The notes: generated by a model from the letters alone, not told the origin. A DNA stretch of 64,000 bases from Candidatus Tenderia electrophaga (GCA_001447805.1 CP013099.1:2613181-2677180); one strand, 5' to 3'. Counted from the stretch's first letter, positions 52,294 to 61,893 are shown. Program-made: numbers and translations.

Positions 52294-52610
52294 TGACCCA
52301 GTTCGCTTTGTATAAAAATGAAGACAGCGCTTCCAATACCACCTACCCCTATTTTGTCGATGTCCAAAATTCCTTACTTGCCGATCTGAATTCACGCCTG
52401 GTGATTCCCCTTACCCCTCACAGCGCATTGGGCAACACGGATGTGAAGCGGCTGTGCCCGGTTTTTCATTTTGACGAGGGCGACTTTGTTCTCCTGACCC
52501 ATCAAATGACCTCGGCGCCCAAATCGATCCTGAAAACAGAGGCGGGCTCGCTGGCAGAGTTTCGATACGAGATACTCACGGCTATTGATATGCTCATCTC
52601 CGGAATTTAG
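52293..52610 (+). CDS. ccdB: CcdB-like gyrase toxin
   Basis: 105 aa. FALYKNEDSASNTTYPYFVD, VQNSLLADLNSRLVIPL and LCPVFHFDEGDFVLLTHQM, then AEFRYEILTAIDMLISGI, match CcdB, including the C-terminal helix that contacts GyrA (usual ending W-G-I; here SGI, so the Trp is absent). Its stop overlaps the cas2-3 stop by 2 bases in opposite directions, meaning no free space at this border. Confidence 0.9.
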   Translation: MTQFALYKNEDSASNTTYPYFVDVQNSLLADLNSRLVIPLTPHSALGNTDVKRLCPVFHFDEGDFVLLTHQMTSAPKSILKTEAGSLAEFRYEILTAIDMLISGI

Positions 52611-55600
52611 GCCTTCCAAAATCCCAAAGCCGGGTGATAGTTCCAGCCGTAACCGGCCTCCCACTCCAGATCCACAAAACCAAATTGTTTTGCGCATTCG
52701 CATTCGTCGATTCCGAACCTTTCCGCCAACTCGGTGAGCGCCTCTTCGTAATCCGGCTCGCCCCAGAAACCGATGCCTGATCCTTGGTTTAACTCAACCG
52801 GATGAAGAAGGTTGTCTGAGTCCTGAGGCAGCTGCCCCGGCGTGATTTTGTAGAGCCTGATCGCTTCGTTATCGTCGTAAAGCAGGGCATAGCGCTGCCT
52901 GCCCAGCGGATCGTTACGGAATTGCTGTTTCCTTTGCAGGTATCCGCAAAGATGGGCACGGGTTGTCCACCACCAGTAGACCGGCTTTTGCTTCTGCACG
53001 GAATCACCCTCCAACATCAGATCGTGCAATACGGCGTGCTCAATATCCACAAGGTTTTGCGCGGGCTCTAACAACCGGCGCTCTTGGATACGGCTGCTTG
53101 CGTCTATCACCGCCAGTTGCTCTTGGGTGAGCAGTTCTGTAAGGCGATGGCTTGCCAGCATGAACTGGTCGCTCTCAAAGCCTGGGCGGCAGAATGCCGG
53201 TTTGTCTCCGCCGTTTTTTAGATACTTGATATTGGTATCCAACAGATAGAGGTTGGCCTCGTTGATCATCTTGGGTTCATCGCGATGGCGCCTGACGCGC
53301 CCGGCCAACTGGGTGATGGAGCGTTGCGAGGAGGGTTCGACAATCGCCCAGTCGTAGTCGTGATCGCGGCCGACTTCGGCGACGGCGGTGGCGAGTACGA
53401 CGAAGATGTGATCGTGAGCTGGGTGGCTGTTGATCTGGGCACGCAGCTCCTCGTCCTCAAACAGTGCTGTGGGATCGTGTCGTTTCAGCACGCGATCCAG
53501 CCTTTTTTCTATGGCGGAGCGCATCAACAGTGGATGTTGGGAGTGATAAACGCAGAGGTGGACATAGCATCCTTCCTTGCCACCAAGGGCATAGAGCGCC
53601 CTTGCCACTTCGACCAGCGGTTTGATATTCGCCATGCGAACCAGGCCGAGGCTGATCCGCTTGTCGCTTTTGGGATCATCAACCGCATGTTTGTCATGCA
53701 GGGTATGAATAAAGTCGTACAGATAGCCCGCGAACTCCGGGTAGATTGCTTCGGGCTTCTGCTTCAAGGCGATGGGCAGCGGCTTGACTTCTGCCTTTCT
53801 ACGTTGCTCTTTTTGCGCAATTTTCGATAGTCGCTGAATCCGCTTGTCAACGAACTGTTGATGGGCATCGACAAAGTTGGCTTCACAATCCGCAGATTGA
53901 CAACCAAACTCATCAAACCAGCCACAGCATATTGGGGCAACCTGTGCCCCTTCACCGCGATTATCTTGAAATATACGACGGCCTTGTCGATACGCGTTGA
54001 ACAAACCCTGTATGAGTGCCGGGGGCAATGTAGCGGAGGATAACAACACCCGACTGCCTAACATCCCGGCCCAATACACCAGGCGGGTCAGCGCGGGCAG
54101 ATCCTCCACGCCGAAGTCGTCCGGCTCGTCCAAAATCAGGTCCGAACTCATCAGCCGCAGCATAGGGGCGATCTGCCGCCCTCCACGAGTGCCGTCTGTG
54201 GCCGGGATTAGATGATCAATGGTACAGGCAAGAATGGGGGCATTGAGCAGTTTTTGCGCATCTCGATTATGTTTCAACCATTCGTTGAGCGGTCCATCCT
54301 CCAGGCTGCCTTCGAAATGGACGTGAGTGTTATCCAATAGCAGGTCTTCGGCCGACTCGGAGCCGGTGTAACTGAGTGGCCCGTCGGGCTCGCGATTTTT
54401 TTTATGAAGTGTGCGAATGGCGCCACCGCCCACCAGCACAGCCATATCTTCGTCGCCTAAATTCAGCTTGTCGCGATAGGCGTCGCCGGTCTGGAGCGTG
54501 AGGGTTCGCAAGCCAAGTGCGATATTAAAGCGGGCGCCTTGGTTCGCATCGGCCAGTCCATACATGATGCGGCCGTTGCCGAGGGTTTTGCCACAACCAG
54601 TGGAGGCCATGTTGACGCCGAAAAAACCTTGATCAGCGCTTTTGGTTTGCAGACTTACGGCAAGATCGTAGGCTTTGTCTTGCCAGCGAAAACGGCTGTC
54701 TTTGCTGCGCTGACGAAAACCTTTGTGACGGGCGATTCTCGGGAGCTGGGCCGCCATGCGCGGCAGACTGCGCACGATGCGGGCGGCATTGACCTCTACC
54801 CCGATCAAGTGTTCGTCAAGGCGCTGTTTCAGCTTGCCGGTCTCCCTGTCGGTATTGGCGCTCAACGGAAACTTGCGGTCACCATAGCGGCTATGGCTTG
54901 GCTCTGCAGAGTAGTAGTGGTCCGCCAACATGAGCGCCATACGCGAGAGGTGAACCACATAGGGGTTATCGAACCATGACGAGGTCATCAACTGGGGGCG
55001 CTGTAGTAACCGCTTCGCCAGCTTACGGACATGTTCGCACCAATGTTTACTATCTGAGGGCAAGCCCTTGTTAAACTGCCAACAAAGGGCGGCGTCCGCA
55101 TCGTCACGCATGCCGCACCAATTAGCCTTTATCGCCTTGGGTAACGCGCCAAGATCATGATCGCAATCACCCGGCGGAGTCGGCGTACGATGATGACTAA
55201 CGATGAGCCAGCCGATGAGCTGGGCCAACGGCGGCAGCCCATTTTTTTTAAATGGACCGCTGGTATCCGACCCCACCCCATCACGCTTCAATCTTTCAAG
55301 CCATGCTTGATCACCGCCGGGCGACAATTCGACCATCCTGCCCAACCAAACCTCATCGCTATCCTGACCCACAAACGCTTCAAAGAGGCGTAGTGATACC
55401 CATTCATGGCGATAGGCATCCGCAACCGGCTTTTTGCTTTTGCTGCGCAGCTTTTTTTGAAACGCATCATTGGCCTTACCTAGATCGTGAAACAGCGCCG
55501 CCATGGCCGCCAGCAAACGAATGTCCTCCGCGGTGTGCCAGTCATTTTCATCCTGATTGCGTAACACGTCGCGTTTTGTTGTGTTGGTGGGTGTTGCCCC

Positions 55601-55855
55601 TTGCGCATTAAAACGTTTGGCGTCGCCGACGATCCACATCAGTTCGCTATGATCCCTGCCTCGTATCCAGTGACAGGCAACGGCAGTATTTTTACGTGCG
55701 GTTTTGCGCAACATTTTGTGCAGGGTTTGCAGCCCCTGCATTGTGATGGGCGTTTGCCAGGTACGATCACCGCGCCGCTCGGCAAATTGATCTAGAATTC
55801 GGCGCGTCTCTTTAAGAGCATTTTTGCTGCACTGAGAGACCAACAATACATTCAT
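52607..55855 (-). CDS. cas2-3: Cas2-3 fusion nuclease/helicase of type I-F
   Basis: 1082 aa. Residues 1-90 are Cas2-like (MNVLLVSQCSKNALKETRRI). The HD nuclease follows (LAAMAALFHDLGKANDAFQK), then helicase motifs I (MASTGCGKT), II (LILDEPDDF), III (VLLSSATLPP) and VI (RSITQLAGRVRRHRDEP). The C-terminal domain has WEAGYGWNYHPALGFWKA. Cas2-3 joins Cas1 for spacer uptake and is recruited by Cascade to degrade targets. Its ATG overlaps the cas1 stop. All catalytic motifs are present, so it appears functional. Confidence 0.96.
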   Translation of the reverse strand: MNVLLVSQCSKNALKETRRILDQFAERRGDRTWQTPITMQGLQTLHKMLRKTARKNTAVACHWIRGRDHSELMWIVGDAKRFNAQGATPTNTTKRDVLRNQDENDWHTAEDIRLLAAMAALFHDLGKANDAFQKKLRSKSKKPVADAYRHEWVSLRLFEAFVGQDSDEVWLGRMVELSPGGDQAWLERLKRDGVGSDTSGPFKKNGLPPLAQLIGWLIVSHHRTPTPPGDCDHDLGALPKAIKANWCGMRDDADAALCWQFNKGLPSDSKHWCEHVRKLAKRLLQRPQLMTSSWFDNPYVVHLSRMALMLADHYYSAEPSHSRYGDRKFPLSANTDRETGKLKQRLDEHLIGVEVNAARIVRSLPRMAAQLPRIARHKGFRQRSKDSRFRWQDKAYDLAVSLQTKSADQGFFGVNMASTGCGKTLGNGRIMYGLADANQGARFNIALGLRTLTLQTGDAYRDKLNLGDEDMAVLVGGGAIRTLHKKNREPDGPLSYTGSESAEDLLLDNTHVHFEGSLEDGPLNEWLKHNRDAQKLLNAPILACTIDHLIPATDGTRGGRQIAPMLRLMSSDLILDEPDDFGVEDLPALTRLVYWAGMLGSRVLLSSATLPPALIQGLFNAYRQGRRIFQDNRGEGAQVAPICCGWFDEFGCQSADCEANFVDAHQQFVDKRIQRLSKIAQKEQRRKAEVKPLPIALKQKPEAIYPEFAGYLYDFIHTLHDKHAVDDPKSDKRISLGLVRMANIKPLVEVARALYALGGKEGCYVHLCVYHSQHPLLMRSAIEKRLDRVLKRHDPTALFEDEELRAQINSHPAHDHIFVVLATAVAEVGRDHDYDWAIVEPSSQRSITQLAGRVRRHRDEPKMINEANLYLLDTNIKYLKNGGDKPAFCRPGFESDQFMLASHRLTELLTQEQLAVIDASSRIQERRLLEPAQNLVDIEHAVLHDLMLEGDSVQKQKPVYWWWTTRAHLCGYLQRKQQFRNDPLGRQRYALLYDDNEAIRLYKITPGQLPQDSDNLLHPVELNQGSGIGFWGEPDYEEALTELAERFGIDECECAKQFGFVDLEWEAGYGWNYHPALGFWKA

Positions 55856-56832
55856 TGCGCCTTGCCTCCTGTCTCTATAGCGATTTTCTTCAGGGTGTCG
55901 ATCATGAAGTCAAGCGATTCGGTGCGGGTGAGCGCTTCTATGCAGGCGACACGAAATTCCTGCTCATCATTCCCTGCCATGGCTGAGATAAATGCCTGGG
56001 GTAGAATTACAGCATCCTTTACCAGGTCAGCCACATCGAAAACCAAGCCGCCTCTTCTCGTTTTCCCGTGCAACACGGCAAGACCGTGGGGTAGCCCGAG
56101 CACCCATGTGGCTGTTGCGCCGAGCCCATAGGCGAGATAGTTACCGTGATCGAGAAAGCGATTGGCGGGGTCGGTACCGCTGCCGTTCTTGGCACGGGTG
56201 AACTTTTCATCATACCCCACAGTACGCACGGCGGTTTTGAACAGTTCTTTTGTCAAGCGCGCTTCCAGCGCAAGAAGGTCGTTGGTTCCCGGCGCATTTT
56301 TAATGGCTTCAGCTGTTCTTTCCAGTGCCGGCTTCAATAAACTCGGGGTTACCGTAAAGCCAGCGTCTTTTAGTGCGCGGCTGTTAAACCAGTGTTGCTC
56401 AAGCCTTTGCAGGCGTGCATGCTGAAACCGTTTGGCGGCTTCCAGCCGTAACGCGTCATCAAACCAAAATTTCACCCAATGCTGCAAATATTCCGTCGGC
56501 CGGTATTCGCTTTGCGGCGACAGCCAGGCAACTTCCACGTCCACCTCGTTGGCGCTGAACAACGGCGTGCCACCACCGCCACAAAAACCAACCAGCACCC
56601 CCGCTTTGGCCAGTTCGCGCATAGCGGCCTGGGTAATCGACGTGCCGGTCCCGAGCAACATGCAGGTGGTGTTGGCGATTGGGATATTCCAGTAAAGGGA
56701 GGATTTCCCCTCGTCGGTGACATATTCCACCCGACCGCCGTTGACTAATATGCGGCAATGCTGAAGATAGTAGATGTTGGCCCGTTTCGAGTGAAGAACA
56801 CTTTTTAAATCGCTTGGTGATATATCTTCCAT
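55852..56832 (-). CDS. cas1: Cas1 of type I-F, spacer integrase
   Basis: 326 aa from the ATG at 56832 (GGAG four bases upstream), which matches the usual Cas1f N-terminus MEDISPSDLKSVLHSKRANI; an ATG 11 codons earlier is less likely. Further markers: WNIPIANTTCMLLGTGTSIT, GFCGGGGTPLF, LLALEARLTKELFKTAVRTV, LGLPHGLAVLHGKTRRG and FDVADLVKDAV, giving the Glu, His and Asp metal ligands. First gene of the cas1-cas2-3 unit. Confidence 0.96.
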   Translation of the reverse strand: MEDISPSDLKSVLHSKRANIYYLQHCRILVNGGRVEYVTDEGKSSLYWNIPIANTTCMLLGTGTSITQAAMRELAKAGVLVGFCGGGGTPLFSANEVDVEVAWLSPQSEYRPTEYLQHWVKFWFDDALRLEAAKRFQHARLQRLEQHWFNSRALKDAGFTVTPSLLKPALERTAEAIKNAPGTNDLLALEARLTKELFKTAVRTVGYDEKFTRAKNGSGTDPANRFLDHGNYLAYGLGATATWVLGLPHGLAVLHGKTRRGGLVFDVADLVKDAVILPQAFISAMAGNDEQEFRVACIEALTRTESLDFMIDTLKKIAIETGGKAQ

Positions 56833-56916
56833 TTTTCTCCATTCCCCCAAGAGCGTGAGCTCCACGCCAAATTCTTATATTTTTTATCCCAATTAATTTA
56901 GGGTGTTATCCAGTTC

Positions 56917-57072
56917 TTATTCCATAACCCACGTCACAAACCTATACGCCCATATAGCCAGCGTAATCACCGTCAACACAAGAAACCAAGGGCTCACCGT
57001 AACCGCCAACACAGCCGATGCCATCGCCACAAACACCAGCTTTACGGGATGAAACGGATCGTCGTTACTCAT
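56917..57072 (-). CDS. Small membrane protein
   Basis: 51 aa from the ATG at 57072, preferred because GGAGG lies 8 bases upstream; earlier starts at 57114 or 57189 would overlap the nuclease gene and have no SD. Two hydrophobic stretches (VKLVFVAMASAVLAVTV and PWFLVLTVITLAIWAYRFV). Function unknown; located between cas1 and a nuclease gene. Confidence 0.5.
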   Translation of the reverse strand: MSNDDPFHPVKLVFVAMASAVLAVTVSPWFLVLTVITLAIWAYRFVTWVME

Positions 57073-57166
57073 TTGTTCGGCCTCCGTTGTTTCTCCATCC
57101 TGCTTTTGCAACATAGGGGGTGTATCAGAACCTGATACCACCACTCTGCTAGCGTTTTTGAATTCA

Positions 57167-58204
57167 TTATGGCTGTGCCTGTTTATCAATACGGAGTCTC
57201 GCCTGCCGTATGGATTGTTGCAGCTTGGCCTGTAGAATTTCCCGCGGCGGCAGCACTGTTAGATACTCCGCCACATGAATGCCGCATTTATCCAGTTCCA
57301 GTAGCTCGATTTGCTCCTGTTTTTTGTCGGCACACAGGATGATGCCAAGCGGCGACTCTTCATCCGGCTCTTGTTCGTGTTTCGCCAGCCAGCGCAGGTA
57401 TAACTCCATCTGGCCTTTGTGTTCGGCGCGGAAATCGCCCAGTTTCAAATCCATGACCACCAACCTCTTGAGCTTACGATTGTAAAACAGCAGGTCTATG
57501 TAATAGTCGTCAGTGCCGATTTGCAGACGTTTTTGGCGGGCAACGAAGGTGAACCCCGCACCCAATTCCAGCAGAAACGATTCCAGTTCACGCAAAATCG
57601 CGTCTTCCAGATCTCGTTCAAGATAACGATCATTCAACTCCAAAAAATCAAGTACGTAGGGGTCTTTTAATAACAGCGAAGGGGCAATCTGTTGTTCTTG
57701 ACGTAGTTGTTGAAGATCGTGATGGGCGGTTTCTTCCGGCTTTTTTGATATGGCCGTGCGCTCAAAAAGCTGAGAGTCGATCCGCGCCTGAAGTTGACGT
57801 GTTGACCAGCGTTCCAGACGGCACATCTCCAGATAGAAATCCCGCTTTATCGAGTTATCTATATAAATCAGTATCTTAATGTGGGTCCAGCTCAATTCTC
57901 TCCGCACTGCGGAGACAGTCTCCTCGCTGGCGAAACTCTCCGCAAAGCGGAGACAATGCCGTAATTGCTTTTCGCTCCAGCCCCTACCGTACGTTTCGGT
58001 AAGACGCTGAGAGAGTTTTACTATCACCTGCTTACCGTATTCCGCCCGCGTATCATTTAGCACGTTGGATTTGATGCGCCCCCCAATTTGCCAGTAAAGC
58101 CAGGTCAACTCTGAATTTATTGCGGCGGCAGCCTGCCTTTTAGCGTCATCGATTAATCCACGCACTTCCGTGAACAGTGTGCCTATGCCTTCAATCTCAC
58201 CCAT
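57167..58204 (-). CDS. YhcG/DUF1016 family PDDEXK nuclease
   Basis: 345 aa. N-terminal DUF1016 helical domain (AAINSELTWLYWQIGGRIKS, YGRGWSEKQLRHCLRFAESF, SWTHIKILIYIDNSIKRDFY) and C-terminal PDDEXK core (DDYYIDLLFYNRKLKRLVVM, DLKLGDFRAEHKGQMELYLR: D, then D-x-K). Usual full length. The family is linked with restriction and other defence loci, which fits the CRISPR neighbour, but the specific activity is not known. Confidence 0.9.
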   Translation of the reverse strand: MGEIEGIGTLFTEVRGLIDDAKRQAAAAINSELTWLYWQIGGRIKSNVLNDTRAEYGKQVIVKLSQRLTETYGRGWSEKQLRHCLRFAESFASEETVSAVRRELSWTHIKILIYIDNSIKRDFYLEMCRLERWSTRQLQARIDSQLFERTAISKKPEETAHHDLQQLRQEQQIAPSLLLKDPYVLDFLELNDRYLERDLEDAILRELESFLLELGAGFTFVARQKRLQIGTDDYYIDLLFYNRKLKRLVVMDLKLGDFRAEHKGQMELYLRWLAKHEQEPDEESPLGIILCADKKQEQIELLELDKCGIHVAEYLTVLPPREILQAKLQQSIRQARLRIDKQAQP

Positions 58205-58281
58205 CTGACCAACTTATCCTTCATTTGAAGCTGTTATCCCCTTGTATCACGACCCCTGTATCAAAACCTGACACCGCCTTA

Positions 58282-59250
58282 TCATCCGCTTGCCTCATAA
58301 TTCCCAAGCGCCAACTTCAGCTTTTCCCGCACCGCTTCTCTAAGACTCTCCGGCCCCACCACCTCCACGTCCGGCCCGTACTTGAGTATGTCCATAATCA
58401 ATTCCTTGGGATTGCTGTAAGGCAACTTGAGCTGGTACTGCCCGTCGGCCAGAAATTCACCTTCCTGCCTGGGATGCCAGCGCTCTTCGGCGACCCAGCG
58501 GGCGGCGATGGGACTGAACCGGAGTACAGCGGTGTGATCGGCCTTGCCGGAGAAGATGCCGTAGGCATCGGCGAAGTAGTCTTGCAGGGTTTGTTGGTCC
58601 ACCTCCTCGGCGCGTTGCTCGAGAATTTTTATCTGCTTGATGCGGTCGACGGAGAAGTTGCGCAGGGCCTGGCGTTTGTGGCACCAGGCGTCCAGGTACC
58701 AGTTGTCGCGGTAGTGCACGAGACGTTGCGGTGAGACGGTGCGTTGGGTGGTTTGGTTGCTGCCGCGGGCGTGGTAGTGCAGTTTTAGCCGCTTGCGCTG
58801 CAGCACGCCCTCGGCCACTTTTTGGAAGGCGTCGGCGTGGGTACGTACGCCCATGGCGAGTACGCGCACACGGTCGGTGAGCTCGCCGCTGCCGAGGTGT
58901 TTGGATTGCAGCAGATGTTCGATGCGTTTTTGCACCGGTTTCAGCTGCTCGTCGAGCAGGCCGGGCTGCAGGTCGTGCATCAGTTTGTGGATGGCCAGCA
59001 GGGCGTGCAGCTCTTGTGCGTTGAACCAGAGACCGGGGAGTTCGTAGGGGTGTTCGCCGTTGCTGTCGTAATACCAACCGTTGTCGTTGTATTCGATGGG
59101 CGCCCCCAGATAGTCACGCATGGTATTAACCAGGCGCATGAAGGTGGAGCGTGAACACTCGAGCTTTTTCTGGATGGCCGTTCGCGGGATGGGATAGCGC
59201 GCGTCGCTCAACAGCTTGTGCAGCGCATATATGCGATCGAACTTGTCCAA
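58282..59250 (-). CDS. WYL-domain transcriptional regulator
   Basis: 322 aa. N-terminal winged helix (FDRIYALHKLLSDARYPIPR, AIQKKLECSRSTFMRLVNTM), then a WYL domain (QRKRLKLHYHARGSNQTTQR, SPQRLVHYRDNWYLDAWCHK) and the WCX C-terminal extension (PYSNPKELIMDILKYGPDVE). WYL regulators sense ligands, often nucleic acids or nucleotides, and frequently control defence genes. Probably regulates this island. Confidence 0.92.
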   Translation of the reverse strand: MDKFDRIYALHKLLSDARYPIPRTAIQKKLECSRSTFMRLVNTMRDYLGAPIEYNDNGWYYDSNGEHPYELPGLWFNAQELHALLAIHKLMHDLQPGLLDEQLKPVQKRIEHLLQSKHLGSGELTDRVRVLAMGVRTHADAFQKVAEGVLQRKRLKLHYHARGSNQTTQRTVSPQRLVHYRDNWYLDAWCHKRQALRNFSVDRIKQIKILEQRAEEVDQQTLQDYFADAYGIFSGKADHTAVLRFSPIAARWVAEERWHPRQEGEFLADGQYQLKLPYSNPKELIMDILKYGPDVEVVGPESLREAVREKLKLALGNYEASG

Positions 59251-59521
59251 ACGACCCCCGTTATTCAGACTGACATGAACCAGCCCACTAACATACGCGT
59301 GCAGAGGGTGTTTTACAAACGGGGGATCAATGGGGACCGGCCGAGTTGAACACCGCGTGGAGTATCCACCGGCTAAAGCCAGTGGCTTCGGGGGATGACT
59401 ATAAGCCGGATTGATCGGCCATACGGCCGATATATTTGCCCCCTATCCCTGAACACCCGCAGGGCATACAGGATAGGGTGCCTTCAATAGCCTGTTTGGT
59501 ATAAAGGGGTGATGAGCGCGC
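59251..59521. other. Intergenic region with hairpins; no gene seen
   Basis: 271 bp without a plausible ORF. It contains CCACCGGCTAAAGCCAGTGG (59,369-59,388), CGGCCATACGGCCG (59,418-59,431) and CTATCCCTGAACACC followed downstream by GGATAGGG. These short hairpins resemble ends of small mobile elements, but no transposase or target duplication is visible. Confidence 0.4.
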
Positions 59522-60475
59522 TTACCAACCGCCGCCGCTGCTCCAGCCGCCACCGCCGCTGCCCCAGCCGCCACCACCGCCGCTGCCACCAATATTGCAG
59601 TCATGGTCTGGGTTTTGTTCGGGATCGCAGAAGTCTATCCATCTGACCTCGTAGACATCGAAGGTGTCTTCGGCATAGCTGTAGTTCTTGAATTCACCCC
59701 CGCCATGAGTATACAGGCCGGCGGTGACGTGAGAATTCGGAGAATCGGCCATATCGAACGTTGCCGAGGCGGATGGGATGTCGGCATCCGTTATGGTCAC
59801 CCGGTTGACGACGGTACCGGGTGTCGTCATGTCGCTGTAACTGATGTTGGTCATATCAACAGAGAATACCGATTCCATGCCGTCATCGTTGATGTTCTGG
59901 GTGATCTTGGGTTTGTACTCGTTGAAGGGTTTGTAAAATTCCTGTTCGATGCCGGCGTCCTTGATGATGGCGCGCATGTGAACGGTGCGTGGATTGCCGG
60001 CACCGTTGCCCGTGTCCCGCACGTCGGGTCCGAGGGGGTTATCGATGTTGTCGAGATAGCCGGTGCTGAGGGCGGAGTCGTGGGAGCCGGAACTTCTGAT
60101 GTACCACTCCATCACGAAGTCTTCGGTCTCCTTGCCGACGATGACATGGAAATAACCGTTACCCACTTCCTGCAGAAAATAGCCGCTGCCGCAACCGCGC
60201 CCCAGGCTGAACGAGCTGCCGCCACCGCCACCCCAGCCTCCGCCGCCGGAGTCTCCGTCGCTGCTTTGGTTACCGCCGCTACACTCGACGTTGGACCAGC
60301 CGCCGGCGCCGTCACCAGAACCGCCCCAGCCTCCGCCGCCACCGCTGCCACTGTCTCTGTCGGGGGTAAAATTGAGTTCAAACTCGGCGCGTGGCGTGGT
60401 GAGATTAAAACTGAATAATGCAAAACCACTCGCCAACAACAACATATAAAGAGGGTATTTATCGAACTTCACCAT
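59522..60475 (-). CDS. Exported Gly/Trp-rich protein of unknown function
   Basis: 317 aa. N-terminal hydrophobic segment (PLYMLLLASGFALFSFNL) as signal or anchor. Residues 40-100 and the last 25 are low-complexity GGGGW repeats (GGGGGWGGSGDGAGGW; GGSGGGGGWGSGGGGW). The middle 190 residues are beta-rich (GYFHVIVGKETEDFVMEWYI, TVVNRVTITDADIPSASATF) and contain Cys that could pair (CGSGYF; FCDPEQNPDHDCN). Probably a surface or periplasmic protein; no family recognised. Confidence 0.6.
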   Translation of the reverse strand: MVKFDKYPLYMLLLASGFALFSFNLTTPRAEFELNFTPDRDSGSGGGGGWGGSGDGAGGWSNVECSGGNQSSDGDSGGGGWGGGGGSSFSLGRGCGSGYFLQEVGNGYFHVIVGKETEDFVMEWYIRSSGSHDSALSTGYLDNIDNPLGPDVRDTGNGAGNPRTVHMRAIIKDAGIEQEFYKPFNEYKPKITQNINDDGMESVFSVDMTNISYSDMTTPGTVVNRVTITDADIPSASATFDMADSPNSHVTAGLYTHGGGEFKNYSYAEDTFDVYEVRWIDFCDPEQNPDHDCNIGGSGGGGGWGSGGGGWSSGGGW

Positions 60476-60709
60476 CAGAAAATCCTACCAAATCATGCAC
60501 ATACAAATTCAAGCAGGTTTCCTGCTGCTGGCCCCCATTCCTTTTGGGGTGAATTATTTGCTGATTTAAGAAAAGTTAAATTATTTTTAGAATTACTGTG
60601 AATTAATACCATACACAAGAGAATCACGCAATCCTAATATTGAATCCGCCTTGGCCCGCAGCTTATGGCTGTGTGCCGGAGTCACCGAATTTCACGCCCC
60701 CGCAGCAGG
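60476..60709. other. Intergenic region; no feature seen
   Basis: 234 bp, AT-rich in the left half (TTAAATTATTTTTAGAATTA). It probably contains the promoter of the Gly/Trp-rich gene, but I cannot place the hexamers with confidence. Confidence 0.3.
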
Positions 60710-61813
60710 TCATTTTGCCGCTGCAAAGGCCATCACTGCATTGACCGAAACGAAGCCGATCACAAACACGATCAGCATGCCACGGTCGAACATTTCAGCG
60801 GTTTCCAGCTGGCCTTCTCCCTTGGCGATGCGTGACGAGATGACCGAGCCGAACAAGGTCAGGAAGATGGTGACCATGGCCAGGCCGTTGGCCATATCGA
60901 TCAAGGTCACCATGTTAACGCCGGGCAGTTCGTTCAGGTTGACGTAGCTGCTGGCCACAGAGGCGAAGAAGGCCCCCACACCAAGGCTGATACGCTCACC
61001 GGACAAGGGTGAAAAGACGAAGGCCAGCAAGGCGATGGCGACGGAGGCGAACAGGCCCTGGAAGAGCTTGAAATACAAGCCCCAATCGGGCCGGTCGATG
61101 GCGATACCGTAAGTAATCTGCGAATACACCGCCTGGTAACCTGCGGGTAGGCGCGGATCACCGCGCCGGGTCTTTTAGGCGTGGGGCTTGCTGACCATCT
61201 CGGCCTGTTGCAAGCGATAGCCCGGCACTTCGACGCGCGAACTGTATTCCGCGCCGTTTTCGCCCGGCGTATAGCGCAGACGATTCCAAAGATGGTCACC
61301 GTCTTCGATGCGGATGGTCAACAAATGATTGTCAACGGGATAACGCACCACATTGAAAAACTTGGTCATGCGCGCCGTGACACGGTAGAGGGCGTAATGC
61401 AGACCGTCTTCGGTGGTTTGCTCGAGCTTGGTTTTGGATTGAACTTCACCATTGATAATCTGGAAGGTCTCCCCCGGGTCGAGTGAATCGTTGCGCCATT
61501 TAAACCAAATATATAAGTCCGCCGTCCAGCTGGTGGCCTTGGTGGAAATATCCAGAATGCGATCCAGATAGATGCCCACGTATACCGTGTCATAGGTGTC
61601 GGAATCCATTTTCTCGAGTTCGGCCAGATCGACCCGGGTTCGGCCCTGCTCGGTTTTATGAGGGTCTAGGCGCGCTTCGTGGCGCTGCAGGGTTTCAATC
61701 TTATCGGCATAAAGTTTACTGCCGCCGAAATACCCGGCGATAAGAAAAAACCCGATCAACAGCAGCAACCACGATGCTGCGATTGCACGCCCCTTGGTTT
61801 CAAAAAAATCCAT
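60710..61813 (-). pseudogene. Pentameric ligand-gated ion-channel-like gene interrupted by an in-frame TAA
   Basis: The frame from the ATG at 61813 stops at TAA 61,177-61,175, then continues in the same frame through 15 codons and on to 60,710. Together it reads as about 367 residues of a bacterial pLGIC: N-terminal TM helix (IAASWLLLLIGFFLIAGYF), beta-sandwich ligand domain (DTVYVGIYLDRILDISTKAT, VRYPVDNHLLTIRIEDGDHL), then four TM helices: LFQGLFASVAIALLAFVF, ISLGVGAFFASVASSYVNLN, MANGLAMVTIFLTLFGSVI and GMLIVFVIGFVSVNAVMAF. The stop falls between ligand domain and first channel helix, where a one-base change from a Tyr codon would suffice. Either a recent pseudogene, an assembly error, or read-through. 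Confidence 0.7.
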
Positions 61814-61893
61814 TTAAACCTCTCCTGCCACTGTAATACCGGTCAGTAAAACTTCATTACCGTAATTAGAAAAAACACACCCAGCACACTGGG

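Noticed and set aside
59369-59431. Hairpins resembling ends of an IS200/IS605-type or similar small element
   Set aside because: No transposase, no second copy and no target duplication visible in the window.
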